From positions 434,001 through 498,000 of the forward strand of contig NZ_WNKF01000002.1 in assembly GCF_010119225.1 (NCBI RefSeq): a stretch of 64,000 nucleotides of DNA, given 5' to 3'. The notes under the pieces were generated by a model that was not told the DNA's origin, made no database searches, and saw only the letters and a program-made list of their open reading frames with translations. Position numbers and translations under genes: made by a program. Shown here piece after piece: positions 44,501-53,186 of the stretch. This DNA is from Cyclobacterium roseum. GTDB lineage: Bacteria > Bacteroidota > Bacteroidia > Cytophagales > Cyclobacteriaceae. Each line of letters begins with the position of its first letter. The first letter of the stretch is position 1.

Positions 44501-44704
44501 TTATCGGATTTCATCCAAATCGTAATCCTTCCCCTTTCCCCATCGTAATAGTTCCTCCAGTTCATAATATTCAAGTGTGTCCAGGTCTTTAACCCGGAAA
44601 TTTTCCCTGCCTGTTCGTTCCATAATCTCCAAAAAACGAATTTCCCCGTAATTTACGAGCCGGTAGACCCGACCCACTCTGATATTATCAATCGCTAGCG
44701 GCAT
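44501..44704 (-). CDS. Small conserved hypothetical protein
   Basis: 67 residues, highly charged, no signal peptide or membrane segment. RVGRVYRLVNYGEIRFLEIMER suggests a small beta domain, and ELEELLRWGKGKDYDL the final helix. I do not recognise a named family. It is kept as real because it is tightly placed before the DUF983 gene, starts with ATG, and reads like a folded protein. Confidence 0.65.
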   Translation of the reverse strand: MPLAIDNIRVGRVYRLVNYGEIRFLEIMERTGRENFRVKDLDTLEYYELEELLRWGKGKDYDLDEIR

Positions 44705-44912
44705 GTTTACTGGCTTTTATCACATTATTATTGGTCCTTTCAATCATCCGTTTTATCTATCCATAGACCAACTTCTTCGAAGGGAATTTGTTCTTTTCTT
44801 TTCCAGATAGGTACCCTCCCTGCCTGGGAAAGTACCCTTTGAGTTGCAAAGGTATAATCATTCCCGAATTTTTACCACCCAGGTTTACCGAAAGTTATTT
44901 TGGAACATAACC

Positions 44913-44942
44913 TTCAATTTCCCTGATAATCTATTAATTTTG
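44913..44942 (+). promoter_or_regulatory. Probable promoter of serA
   Basis: TAATTTTG at 44935-44942 matches TAnnTTTG exactly, and TTC (one off TTG) lies 19 bases upstream. The SerB-SerA start is 26 bases downstream. Confidence 0.45.
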
Positions 44943-44967
44943 CAACTCATTAAAAATTCGCTGGAAA

Positions 44968-46860
44968 ATGACCGTCACAAAAAAATTCATCATTGATTTT
45001 GACAGTACTTTTACAAAGGTAGAAGCCCTGGATATTTTGGGGGAGATCAGCCTAAAAGAAGACCCTGAAAAAACAAAAAAACTCCAGGCTATCAAAGACA
45101 TTACCGACCAGGGCATGGAAGGCAAGCTCACTTTTCGCGAAAGCCTGGTGCAACGGTTAGACATTTTAAACGCCAACAAAGACCAAATAAAGGACCTGGT
45201 GATCGCGTTGAAAAAAAAGGTCTCCGATTCTTTTCAAAGAAATAAGGAGTTTTTACAGGAAAATGCGGCAGATATTTATATAATTTCCAATGGATTTAAG
45301 GACTTTGTGGTCCCCATCGTAACCGACTATGGCATCAAGCCCGAAAATGTATTTGCCAACGAATTTGTTTACGATGAATCGGGAAAAATTTCCGGCTTTA
45401 ATAAAGATAACCCGCTTTCCAAAAACAATGGAAAGCCCGAAACCATACGCAAACTTAATCTGGAGGGAGATATCTACGTAATTGGAGACGGCTATACCGA
45501 CTACGAAATAAAAGCCTCCGGAGTAGCTAATAAATTTTATGCCTTCACCGAGAATGTCCACCGTCCGGCGGTATCTTCGAAGGCGGATCATATAGCCCCA
45601 AGTCTGGATGAAATCCTCTATGTAAACAAAATGAATAAAAAATTCTCTTATCCCAAAAGCAGGATCAATGTGTTGCTGCTGGAAAATGTGCACCCCATAG
45701 GGGTGGAACTTATGAAAGCGGAGGGCTACAATGTGGAAGTAATAAGCTCTGCCCTTTCGGAGGAGGAACTGGCTGAAAAGATAAAGAAAGTTTCTGTTTT
45801 AGGGATCCGGTCCAAAACTCAGGTAACGTCCAAGGTACTGGAAAATGCAAACCGGCTGATCGCTATTGGTGCTTTTTGCATCGGCACCAATCAGATAGAT
45901 CTGGAAACCTGTCAGGAAAAAGGCATCGCCGTCTTCAACGCCCCCTTTAGCAACACCCGGTCGGTGGTGGAATTGGCCATTGCTGAAATCATCTTTTTAA
46001 TGCGTGGCCTGACCGATAAAACCAGCAGCATGCATGTGGGAAAATGGGATAAGAGTGCCACCGGAAGTTTCGAAATCCGGGGCAAAAAGCTCGGTATCAT
46101 CGGCTATGGAAATATTGGTTCCCAACTATCGGTATTGGGCGAAAATATGGGGCTTGATGTTTATTATTACGACGTGGTCGAAAGGCTGGCCCTTGGAAAT
46201 GCCACCAAAATCGAATCGCTGGATGAACTATTGAGCACCTGTGATGTGATCAGTTTGCATGTGGATGGCAGAAAAGAAAATGAAATGCTTATCAACCAGG
46301 AAAAGCTCGCCTCAATGAAAAAGGGAGCCTACCTCATAAACCTGAGCCGCGGACATGTGGTGGATGTGCCCGCACTGAAAGAGGCCCTGGAAAGCGGTCA
46401 TCTGGCAGGAGCAAGTATTGACGTGTTTCCAAGCGAGCCCAAAAACAATACCGAACCCTTTGTTTCGGAATTAATTGGACTTCCAAATACCATCCTGACA
46501 CCTCATATAGGTGGCAGTACCTTGGAAGCACAGCAAAACATCGCCCGGTTTGTACCCGGTAAAATCATTGAATATATCAATACAGGCAACACCTACAATA
46601 GCGTCAACTTTCCTAATATTCAACTGCCCTTTCTACAGGATGCCCACCGTCTGATTCACATTCATCTAAACGAACCGGGGATCATGGCCCGAATTAATCG
46701 CGTACTTGCTGACTTTTCGATTAATATCGTGGGACAGTACCTCAAAACCAATGAAAAGATAGGATACGTGATCACCGATATCGATAAGGCTTACAGCTCA
46801 AAAGTAATTGATGAATTAAAGGCAATAGAAGGTACAATACGGTTTCGGGTTTTATACTGA
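44968..46860 (+). CDS. serA: Bifunctional phosphoserine phosphatase / D-3-phosphoglycerate dehydrogenase
   Basis: 630 residues. Residues about 5-215 are a SerB-type HAD phosphatase: IIDFDSTFT (Asp10 and Asp12), IISNGF and VIGDGYTDYE. Residues about 230-540 are SerA: substrate domain start INVLLLENVHP, NAD-binding GIIGYGNIGSQL (near 375), LSRGHVVD and the catalytic His in LTPHIGGST (near 513). A C-terminal ACT domain (about 555-630, EPGIMARINRVLADFSIN) could give serine feedback. One chain thus carries the first and last steps of the phosphorylated serine pathway. The middle enzyme, SerC, is not in this window. Confidence 0.93.
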   Translation: MTVTKKFIIDFDSTFTKVEALDILGEISLKEDPEKTKKLQAIKDITDQGMEGKLTFRESLVQRLDILNANKDQIKDLVIALKKKVSDSFQRNKEFLQENAADIYIISNGFKDFVVPIVTDYGIKPENVFANEFVYDESGKISGFNKDNPLSKNNGKPETIRKLNLEGDIYVIGDGYTDYEIKASGVANKFYAFTENVHRPAVSSKADHIAPSLDEILYVNKMNKKFSYPKSRINVLLLENVHPIGVELMKAEGYNVEVISSALSEEELAEKIKKVSVLGIRSKTQVTSKVLENANRLIAIGAFCIGTNQIDLETCQEKGIAVFNAPFSNTRSVVELAIAEIIFLMRGLTDKTSSMHVGKWDKSATGSFEIRGKKLGIIGYGNIGSQLSVLGENMGLDVYYYDVVERLALGNATKIESLDELLSTCDVISLHVDGRKENEMLINQEKLASMKKGAYLINLSRGHVVDVPALKEALESGHLAGASIDVFPSEPKNNTEPFVSELIGLPNTILTPHIGGSTLEAQQNIARFVPGKIIEYINTGNTYNSVNFPNIQLPFLQDAHRLIHIHLNEPGIMARINRVLADFSINIVGQYLKTNEKIGYVITDIDKAYSSKVIDELKAIEGTIRFRVLY

Positions 46861-46881
46861 TACAACCGACTCGTCAATGAC

Positions 46882-46911
46882 GGGAGGCTGCTCAGCGGTC
46901 TCCCTTTTTTT
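46882..46911 (+). terminator. Terminator of serA
   Basis: GGGAGGCTGC pairs with GCGGTCTCCC (10 pairs, two G-U) around a TCA loop, then T7. It begins 21 bases after the serA stop. Confidence 0.8.
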
Positions 46912-46993
46912 GTGCATTTTCCGAAAAATAGGGTATTTTTACTTGCCAAGTTTACCTCCCCTCTTTAAAGGTAAAAACCAAAACAAGTGTACC

Positions 46994-47437
46994 ATGAAAG
47001 CGTTTTTTGAGGAACTATTTGCATATGGGCATGACTGTAATCAACGATTGTGGGAAGCGATGATGGCCAACCAGGAAAAAATCCCGGAAAAATCCATTAA
47101 ACTGTATCATCACATTCTCAATGCCCATCAAATATGGAACAACCGGATTGACCCTAAAGCGCCTGCCTTCGGGGTATGGGCCGAGCGGCAGCTTCAGGCT
47201 GAGAAGGAAATTGACCAATCTAATTATAGACACACCCTCAGCATTTTGGACACCTATTCCCTGGATGCCACCATTCGTTATAGTAATTCGAAAGGCCAGG
47301 TTTTTACCAACGGCATAAGCGATATTCTTTTTCACCTGGTCAACCATTCCACCTATCATCGGGGACAGATCGCCGCCGACTTCCGGCACCACGATCTGGA
47401 ACCCCTGGTTTCCGATTACATTTGGTACAAGCGGTAA
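46994..47437 (+). CDS. DinB-family metal-binding protein
   Basis: 147 residues from the ATG at 46994; the frame is open further upstream, but that part lies across the serA terminator and does not look like protein. A four-helix bundle with three metal-binding His: one in YHHILNAHQIW and two in LVNHSTYHRGQI (HxxxH). DinB/YfiT proteins bind a divalent metal, and some are thiol-dependent S-transferases (bacillithiol or mycothiol); the substrate here is unknown. It is probably a single gene: serA ends with a terminator before it, and the sigma gene has its own promoter after it. Confidence 0.87.
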   Translation: MKAFFEELFAYGHDCNQRLWEAMMANQEKIPEKSIKLYHHILNAHQIWNNRIDPKAPAFGVWAERQLQAEKEIDQSNYRHTLSILDTYSLDATIRYSNSKGQVFTNGISDILFHLVNHSTYHRGQIAADFRHHDLEPLVSDYIWYKR

Positions 47438-47527
47438 TGGATACTTTTTTGATGACAATTTGCTTGTTTTTCGATGAGAAAGTAGATCGCCCTCAAACTT
47501 GCCAATCAGCCTAAGATCTCCAAAAGG

Positions 47528-47559
47528 ATCCCCCCCGGTTTCACAAGGAAAAGGGGGAT
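47528..47559 (+). terminator. Possible terminator after the DinB gene
   Basis: ATCCCCC and GGGGGAT form a 7-bp stem with an 18-base loop followed by TTTTGG. The short T-run makes it weak. It lies about 90 bases after the DinB stop. Confidence 0.35.
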
Positions 47560-47664
47560 TTTGGTTCTATCCGGATGGGAATCCGAGCCTTCTGTCAGCA
47601 TGGTATCTTTCCCTTACTCCAAATTATCAATGGTAAAAAAAACGTAACTTAAAATAAAAGCAAT

Positions 47665-47694
47665 TTGGGAAAAAAAATTTTACTCGTATATTTC
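47665..47694 (+). promoter_or_regulatory. Probable promoter of the sigma / CHAT operon
   Basis: TTG (47665-47667), a 19-base spacer and TATATTTC (47687-47694), one mismatch from TAnnTTTG. The sigma start is 16 bases downstream, so the leader would be very short. Confidence 0.5.
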
Positions 47695-47710
47695 TGTAAT
47701 TTTCTATGCG

Positions 47711-48280
47711 ATGCAGAAGTATACTTTTCAACATTTTACCCAAGAGGAATTGCTGGAGGGGGTAAAGAATAATGATAGCAAAATCCTGCGTTGGATTTAT
47801 CAGGATCAGTTTCCAAAATTGGAAAAATACGTTCTTGCCAATAATGGAGATGAACAGCAAGCTAAAGATGTTTTCCAGGAGGCCTTTGTCGCTCTCTGGA
47901 AAAATGCTAAAACTGGTAAATTCAAACCTGAAAACGGAACCGCCATTCAGGGATATCTCTACCAAATCGCCAAGAACAAATGGCTCGATACGCTTCGATC
48001 TTCGAAAAACAAAAAAACAGTACCCCTTGAAAATATTCCTGAAAGCTGGGACGAAGAAACAGACAACAAGGAGTCTAATTTTGAACAAATGGAAAGTTCT
48101 TTCAAAAATCTTGGTGGAAATTGCAAAGAACTCCTTACCCGGTTTTATTATAAAAAAGAAAGCATGGCCATCATTGCCCGGGCTTTTGACTGGACAGAAG
48201 CAACTGCCCGGAACAATAAGTACCGGTGCATTCAGCGACTAAGAGAAAATATAAAACACCAAAAAATAAAATCTAGTTGA
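47711..48280 (+). CDS. ECF-like RNA polymerase sigma factor
   Basis: 189 residues. Region 2 holds ILRWIYQDQFPKLEKYVLAN, QAKDVFQEAFVALWKN and GYLYQIAKNKWLDTLR. Region 4 holds CKELLTRFYYKKESMAIIARAFDWTEATARNNKYRCIQRLRE. The short length and layout fit an ECF sigma factor; it is only distantly like the PUL sigma factor. Its last four bases (TTGA) overlap the TTG start of the next gene, which codes for a membrane protein with an anti-sigma-like N-terminus. Genes driven by it are unknown; its own operon is the obvious candidate. Confidence 0.9.
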   Translation: MQKYTFQHFTQEELLEGVKNNDSKILRWIYQDQFPKLEKYVLANNGDEQQAKDVFQEAFVALWKNAKTGKFKPENGTAIQGYLYQIAKNKWLDTLRSSKNKKTVPLENIPESWDEETDNKESNFEQMESSFKNLGGNCKELLTRFYYKKESMAIIARAFDWTEATARNNKYRCIQRLRENIKHQKIKSS

Positions 48281-49014
48281 AGAATACGGATTCCATATCG
48301 CAGGAAGAGTTTGAAAGAATTGAACGGTACCTTTTAGGGGCAATGCGCCCTGATGAACAACTTTCATTGGAAAAGGATTTGGCAGAAAACAAGGTCCTTT
48401 CTACCCAATTCAAAAAAGTAGAAGCAGTCCTGAATGGAATTGAAGAGATCGCCTTGCGGGAAAACCTGGACGCTTTTCATCTGGAATGGGATGAAAATAG
48501 GCATGCGCGTAAGAAAAGCCATAAAATTGGAATCCCATTGTCCATTGCCGCATCCTTTCTTCTATTGGCTGGTTTTTTTACATGGCTGTTTTGGATGCGC
48601 CCTGATGCCAATGAGCAGTTGTTTGCCACTTACTATCAGGCCGACCCGGGCCTGGTGACGGCCATGGGCAGCAGCGAGGATTATGCATTCGACAGGGGAA
48701 TGGTAGATTATAAAATGGGAAAATTTGCCCCTGCCATCCAAAGGTGGGAAGCACTCCTTCCCGAAAAACCCAGCAATGACACCTTACATTACTTCCTTGG
48801 GTCAGCCCACCTGGGCTTAAAAAATACGGCACCTGCAAAAATGTATTTGGACAGGGTGACCGCACAGGAATCGAGTGCCTTTAGGGAGGATGCTTTTTGG
48901 TACCTGGCTTTGGTTAATGTTCTGGATAAAGATTATGAAAAGGCACTATTGAACCTTAAAAAATCCAATCATCCTGAAAAAGAAGAGTTAATTAAAACCA
49001 TAAAGGAAAAATGA
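48277..49014 (+). CDS. Membrane anti-sigma-like protein with periplasmic TPR repeats
   Basis: 245 residues from a TTG that overlaps the sigma stop; the next ATG (residue 23) would cut the N-terminal domain. Residues 1-80 (FERIERYLLGAMRPDEQLSLEKDL) are helical like the cytoplasmic part of Bacteroidota anti-sigma proteins, without a zinc finger. One membrane segment spans about 84-106, preceded by RKKSHK (positive-inside). The periplasmic part (about 125-245) has TPR-like helices: MVDYKMGKFAPAIQRWEALL, LHYFLGSAHLGLKN and FWYLALVNVLDKDYEKAL. It overlaps the CHAT gene by four bases. It probably holds the sigma factor at the membrane; this is inferred from position and shape. Confidence 0.8.
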   Translation: MKNTDSISQEEFERIERYLLGAMRPDEQLSLEKDLAENKVLSTQFKKVEAVLNGIEEIALRENLDAFHLEWDENRHARKKSHKIGIPLSIAASFLLLAGFFTWLFWMRPDANEQLFATYYQADPGLVTAMGSSEDYAFDRGMVDYKMGKFAPAIQRWEALLPEKPSNDTLHYFLGSAHLGLKNTAPAKMYLDRVTAQESSAFREDAFWYLALVNVLDKDYEKALLNLKKSNHPEKEELIKTIKEK

Positions 49015-52000
49015 ACCGGCTCCTACTTCTTATATTCGGGATCGTATTAATGCCCTTCTCCGCATTACCACAGGATGTAGATGCCCAACTTGCTGCGATC
49101 CAAAAAGCCCTTAGTGAGGAAGATATTGATTTGGCACAAGCTCTGTTTGAGAAAGAAACAGAAAGTTACCTTAGCAACCGGGATTTTCTAAACCTGAGCT
49201 ATTTTATTCCCTTTGCGGGACGTATAGCAGATGCAAAAAATGGAGAAACTGCTGGTATGGATGCCGTGCATTACTGGCTTGATTTTATCCGGAAAGAAAG
49301 CAATGACCCAAGAGACCTCAGGCAGGCCTATCTGGAAATTCACACCTATTACATCGAAGCCGGAAAACTGGCGATGGCCTATGAGGCCAATGAAACCGCT
49401 CTGGAATACACCTATCAGATTCCAGACCACCGTCCGGAAGAATGGGCGCTGATCGAAAGCAATTTGGGAGTCATTGCCAATCAGATGGGAAACCCTGAAA
49501 AGGCCAGAAGTCATACCTTAAAAGCAAAGGAAGGCTATGAGCAGGACCCGGAAACGAGCCCTGTGAACTATTTTAACCTGCTCAACGACCTGGGGGCAAG
49601 GTACTGGTTTGCTGCTAAATGGGATTCTGCGGAATACTACTGGCTGGAGGGCATTGAGTACCTGGACAAGATGGAACCCACCCCGACCAACCAATACTAT
49701 CGCAGGTCCATGATTGAAGGCAACCTCGCCGCCGTTTATGATGTCAAAGGGGAGACACAGGAAAGCATCAACCGGGTCAAATCATCCATCCTGAATACCC
49801 AGTATTTTATTGACAATGCCCTGGATGACCCCAAGCGGGGAAACGCATTTAATTTTCTATTTCATGGATCTATGAATCTTGCGCTGGTATACAAGAGTCT
49901 TGGAAATTATCAGGAAGCCTTGCGTCTCCAGGAGCATACCCTAAAAGCGAAAGAAGCGTACTTCCCGGCTGGCCACCCCGAAATTACCGAAAGCCTGATC
50001 CAGGTAGGACAAACGCATCGGTTTCTGGACAATTTGGGAGAAGCCAAACAGTTTCTCGAAAAAGCACTGGTGGAAATTCAAAAGGCAGACGGAGATTTCT
50101 ATATGCAATTAGCCGATATCCATTATACACTGGCATTGATCTACGAAAGCGAGGCGGCGGCTCCGCTTGCGAAAAAAAATTACCTCCTGGCCAAAAAATA
50201 CTTTGAACAGGCCTATCAGGAACGGTTTGATTTTGTGTACCTGGACTTTTTGGGCAATGCTGCCACGTTTTTTTCAACTAATAATGAGCCGGATTTTGCC
50301 CTAAACTGGGCGAAACAGGGACTGGATTACATAGCAAAAGTAAACGGAAGCCACTCCATGCCCGGTTTTTTGCAGACACTGAACATGGGGCGCGTTCATT
50401 ACAATTTGGGTAATTTTCAACATGCGTTGACCTATGCCGGTGAAAGTCTCTCCATTTTAGAAAAAAGGATGCAGCAATCCGAAACAGGCATAGATTCCAT
50501 TCGAATTAATTTTGACAAGCCCCAGTCCATACTGCTCTCCGAACAATCGAAATATGCCCTTACGGAGACAAAAACCATTGCCTTTCTGGAAAATAGCCTT
50601 GAAAGATTACTAGGGGCCCTGGCCATTCTGGATGAAAGAAAACGTTTTCTTTCAGAATCCGAGGACCAGACGGTATTGGTAGCCGAGAACCTGGACTTGA
50701 TCGATTTTGTCAAAAAAATTCAATTGGAACTCTATGAAAGGACTGGGGACGGAAAGTATTTGGATGGGTTGATTGCTGTACAGGAGTCGAGCGTGTATAC
50801 CCTTATCAGGACGCAAATCAGTCGGCAAAAAGGAATCCGTTTTGCAAACCTACCAAAAGAACTTCAGGAGCAGGAATCATTGATTAAGCAGCAACTGAAT
50901 GGACTGTTGGATGAAGGGGGTGACTTGAATGCGTATCATCAACTGAGCAATGAATGGGAAGCCTTCCTGACAAAACTCCGGCAAGACAATCCGGATTACT
51001 TCAAAATGCGGTACGCCAGCATTGATCCTGAAAAAATAGCCATCCCGGAGGACAGGCAAATCGTCAGGTATTTTTTTGTAGCAGACCAGTTGAAAGCTAT
51101 TCTTTTTGCCCAGGGCGAACGAAAATTGTTTCACCTGGATTTTGACAAGGACCTGATTGCTGCCTTGGAAACCAGCTGGGATTATCCCGAAAAATTGGGT
51201 GAAATCACAGCGACCCTGTACAATCAACTTTGGGAGCCTTTTGCTACTGAACTGAAACAAGAGCGGGTTCTGATTATCCCATCTGGAGTACTCTTCAATC
51301 TTAATTTTGATATACTCACCAACCGGCCCTTGGCAGCATATACGGATTTTACTACCCATAGCCTGCTGGCCCACCATGACCTTTCCTATCATTACAGCCT
51401 CTGGTTGCTGGATATAAAAAAGCAAGAAAACATACCGGAAAGCTACGTTGCCTTTGCCCCCGGGTTTGTGGACCAAATGAAAGAAAAATACCTGAGCGCT
51501 ATTCAGGGGGATTCTTTAAGTCTGGACCAGGCGTACCTGTCCCTGCTGCCACAGCCTTTTACCGTTGATCTTGCCCAAAAAACTGCCTCCCTTTTCAATG
51601 GTGAAACTTTTGTACATGAACAATCCACACCTGAAGTATTCAGGAATCAGGCCGGAAACCATAAAATCATCCACATTGCTACCCATGCCGAATCCAATAA
51701 TATCAGCCCTGCCTTTTCCCGGCTTATTTTTGCCAAATCGGACAGGCCGGAAGAAGACAATGCCGTTTATGCCCATGAAATATACAACACTGATCTGAAG
51801 GCTAACCTGACTGTATTAACCGCTTGTGAAACAGGAAAACCGGTCTATAAACCGGGAGAAGGAATGATTTCACTGGCCCATGCCTTTCAGTATTCAGGTT
51901 CGGAGAGCCTGTTGACCTCATTATGGCGGGTAGATGAAAAATCGAGCATGGAAATCACCGATTATTTTTACGCCTTCTTGTCTTCCGGTATGGCCAAGGA

Positions 52001-52217
52001 CAAGGCACTCAAACAGGCCAAACTAAAATACATTTCCCAAACAAGTGGCAGAACCCTCTCTCCCGAGTATTGGGCGGGCCTGGTTTTGATTGGGGACCCT
52101 GAACCAATAGCCGGATTGGAACATAAAAAAAATCCTGTTATTTGGCTTATAGGTATAGGTTTACTCTTCGCTTTGACTTTTTTATTTGTCTTCAAAAAGA
52201 AAATACTTTTTAGGTGA
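49011..52217 (+). CDS. Exported TPR-CHAT caspase-like protease, membrane-anchored
   Basis: 1068 residues. A signal peptide (LLLLIFGIVLMPFSALPQ) is followed by many TPR repeats (about 30-470, for example ALVYKSLGNYQEALRLQEHTL), a helical linker, and a CHAT domain (about 700-1030). The catalytic dyad is intact: His892 (IHIATHAES) and Cys939 (LTACETG), with GEGMISLAHAF and SLWRVDE typical of CHAT. A C-terminal membrane segment (about 1040-1060) ends in KKKILFR, which places the protease in the periplasm. CHAT proteins are clan-CD peptidases related to caspases. Its target is unknown; the co-translated anti-sigma-like protein is the best candidate. Confidence 0.9.
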   Translation: MNRLLLLIFGIVLMPFSALPQDVDAQLAAIQKALSEEDIDLAQALFEKETESYLSNRDFLNLSYFIPFAGRIADAKNGETAGMDAVHYWLDFIRKESNDPRDLRQAYLEIHTYYIEAGKLAMAYEANETALEYTYQIPDHRPEEWALIESNLGVIANQMGNPEKARSHTLKAKEGYEQDPETSPVNYFNLLNDLGARYWFAAKWDSAEYYWLEGIEYLDKMEPTPTNQYYRRSMIEGNLAAVYDVKGETQESINRVKSSILNTQYFIDNALDDPKRGNAFNFLFHGSMNLALVYKSLGNYQEALRLQEHTLKAKEAYFPAGHPEITESLIQVGQTHRFLDNLGEAKQFLEKALVEIQKADGDFYMQLADIHYTLALIYESEAAAPLAKKNYLLAKKYFEQAYQERFDFVYLDFLGNAATFFSTNNEPDFALNWAKQGLDYIAKVNGSHSMPGFLQTLNMGRVHYNLGNFQHALTYAGESLSILEKRMQQSETGIDSIRINFDKPQSILLSEQSKYALTETKTIAFLENSLERLLGALAILDERKRFLSESEDQTVLVAENLDLIDFVKKIQLELYERTGDGKYLDGLIAVQESSVYTLIRTQISRQKGIRFANLPKELQEQESLIKQQLNGLLDEGGDLNAYHQLSNEWEAFLTKLRQDNPDYFKMRYASIDPEKIAIPEDRQIVRYFFVADQLKAILFAQGERKLFHLDFDKDLIAALETSWDYPEKLGEITATLYNQLWEPFATELKQERVLIIPSGVLFNLNFDILTNRPLAAYTDFTTHSLLAHHDLSYHYSLWLLDIKKQENIPESYVAFAPGFVDQMKEKYLSAIQGDSLSLDQAYLSLLPQPFTVDLAQKTASLFNGETFVHEQSTPEVFRNQAGNHKIIHIATHAESNNISPAFSRLIFAKSDRPEEDNAVYAHEIYNTDLKANLTVLTACETGKPVYKPGEGMISLAHAFQYSGSESLLTSLWRVDEKSSMEITDYFYAFLSSGMAKDKALKQAKLKYISQTSGRTLSPEYWAGLVLIGDPEPIAGLEHKKNPVIWLIGIGLLFALTFLFVFKKKILFR

Positions 52218-52434
52218 CTTAGACTTGTTTTTATAAAAATATCCAATTTCACCCTCTCGCCATTTGTCAAGACATTGACTATTCGTTGGTAAAATGAATC
52301 CTTTAAGAGGACTATCTTTATATTCTTCCTGAGAACCGTGAACATTAAAATAGGAAATAGGTAAAAAAAATATTTCCCCATTGATGACATTAAAATCATA
52401 ATCCGATGTGAAATAAAACGAACCTCAGATTTAT

Positions 52435-53028
52435 ATGAAAAAAGCACCACTCCTCCTACCTTTCATCTTGTTAATGCTTATTTTCCACGCTTGTAAGAAG
52501 GATGAAGACCTGGCCCCTCAAACTTCATTTCAAATTTCCTATGATGGCATTCCTTATGTATTTACCGAAGGTGTTATTTGGGAATATGGAACGGAAGTAT
52601 ACCGACCCAAGCATTTTTCCCATGCCTATTTAATACCCAACCAAAACGTTTTTAATAGGGGAAGCAATTACACCATCCCTACCGATGATCCCCCGCTTAC
52701 CCTTGCCTTTTTTCTAAGTACTCCCGACAGTGACACCTTTAAACCTGGCACCTATGAATTTGTAGAAGAATTCACCGATTGGGGAAGTCCTGAAAGCTAT
52801 GAAGCCTATTTATCCCGTATTCAGGGAAAATATATGATCTCGGATGTAGTGGTTGGTTTTGATGAAAATGGCGATAATGTAATAGATGGAGAAGAGAAAC
52901 ATGGAATTACATCAGGACATGTTTTAGTAACCGAGGAATTTCTAGAATTTGACCTTACCTTAACCAATGGAAGTATCGTAACGGGCAAGGCCAATCCTCA
53001 ATTTGAGAAATCCTCCCCACCTGCCTAA
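52435..53028 (+). CDS. Hypothetical lipoprotein
   Basis: 197 residues. Lipoprotein signal with the acylated Cys at about residue 20 (IFHAC, then KKDED). The mature part is beta-rich, with no recognised domain; FDENGDNVIDGEE resembles a Ca-binding loop. The C-terminal part (FDLTLTNGSIVTGKANPQF) looks like the end of a beta sandwich. It is 217 bases after the CHAT gene, same strand, and ends in a strong terminator at 53097-53138. Function unknown. Confidence 0.75.
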   Translation: MKKAPLLLPFILLMLIFHACKKDEDLAPQTSFQISYDGIPYVFTEGVIWEYGTEVYRPKHFSHAYLIPNQNVFNRGSNYTIPTDDPPLTLAFFLSTPDSDTFKPGTYEFVEEFTDWGSPESYEAYLSRIQGKYMISDVVVGFDENGDNVIDGEEKHGITSGHVLVTEEFLEFDLTLTNGSIVTGKANPQFEKSSPPA

Positions 53029-53096
53029 AAATAATAAGCTACAAATTGCGCCACCTTAGACCGACTTTATTCCATTCCGGAATGAAGCAAATAGGG

Positions 53097-53138
53097 ATCA
53101 AAAAGAAAACCGGATAAAAGTCCGGTTTTCTTTTTGAT
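53097..53138 (+). terminator. Strong terminator after the lipoprotein gene
   Basis: A perfect 18-bp stem (arms 53097-53114 and 53121-53138, core AAAACCGGA / TCCGGTTTT) with a 6-base loop. The T-rich 3' arm serves as the U-tract. It would also work in reverse. Confidence 0.8.
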
Positions 53139-53186
53139 GACATATCCAGCCCTACCCGATGTATGATAAAACAACAAAAAACCGTC

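Noticed and set aside
46877-46993. Upstream start for the DinB protein
   Set aside because: The extension crosses the serA terminator and reads as unlikely protein (Cys/Phe-rich, no homology to DinB).
47711-52217. CHAT protease as part of a type III-E CRISPR or gasdermin defence system
   Set aside because: No Cas, gasdermin or nuclease gene is nearby, and the protein is exported to the periplasm, unlike those systems.
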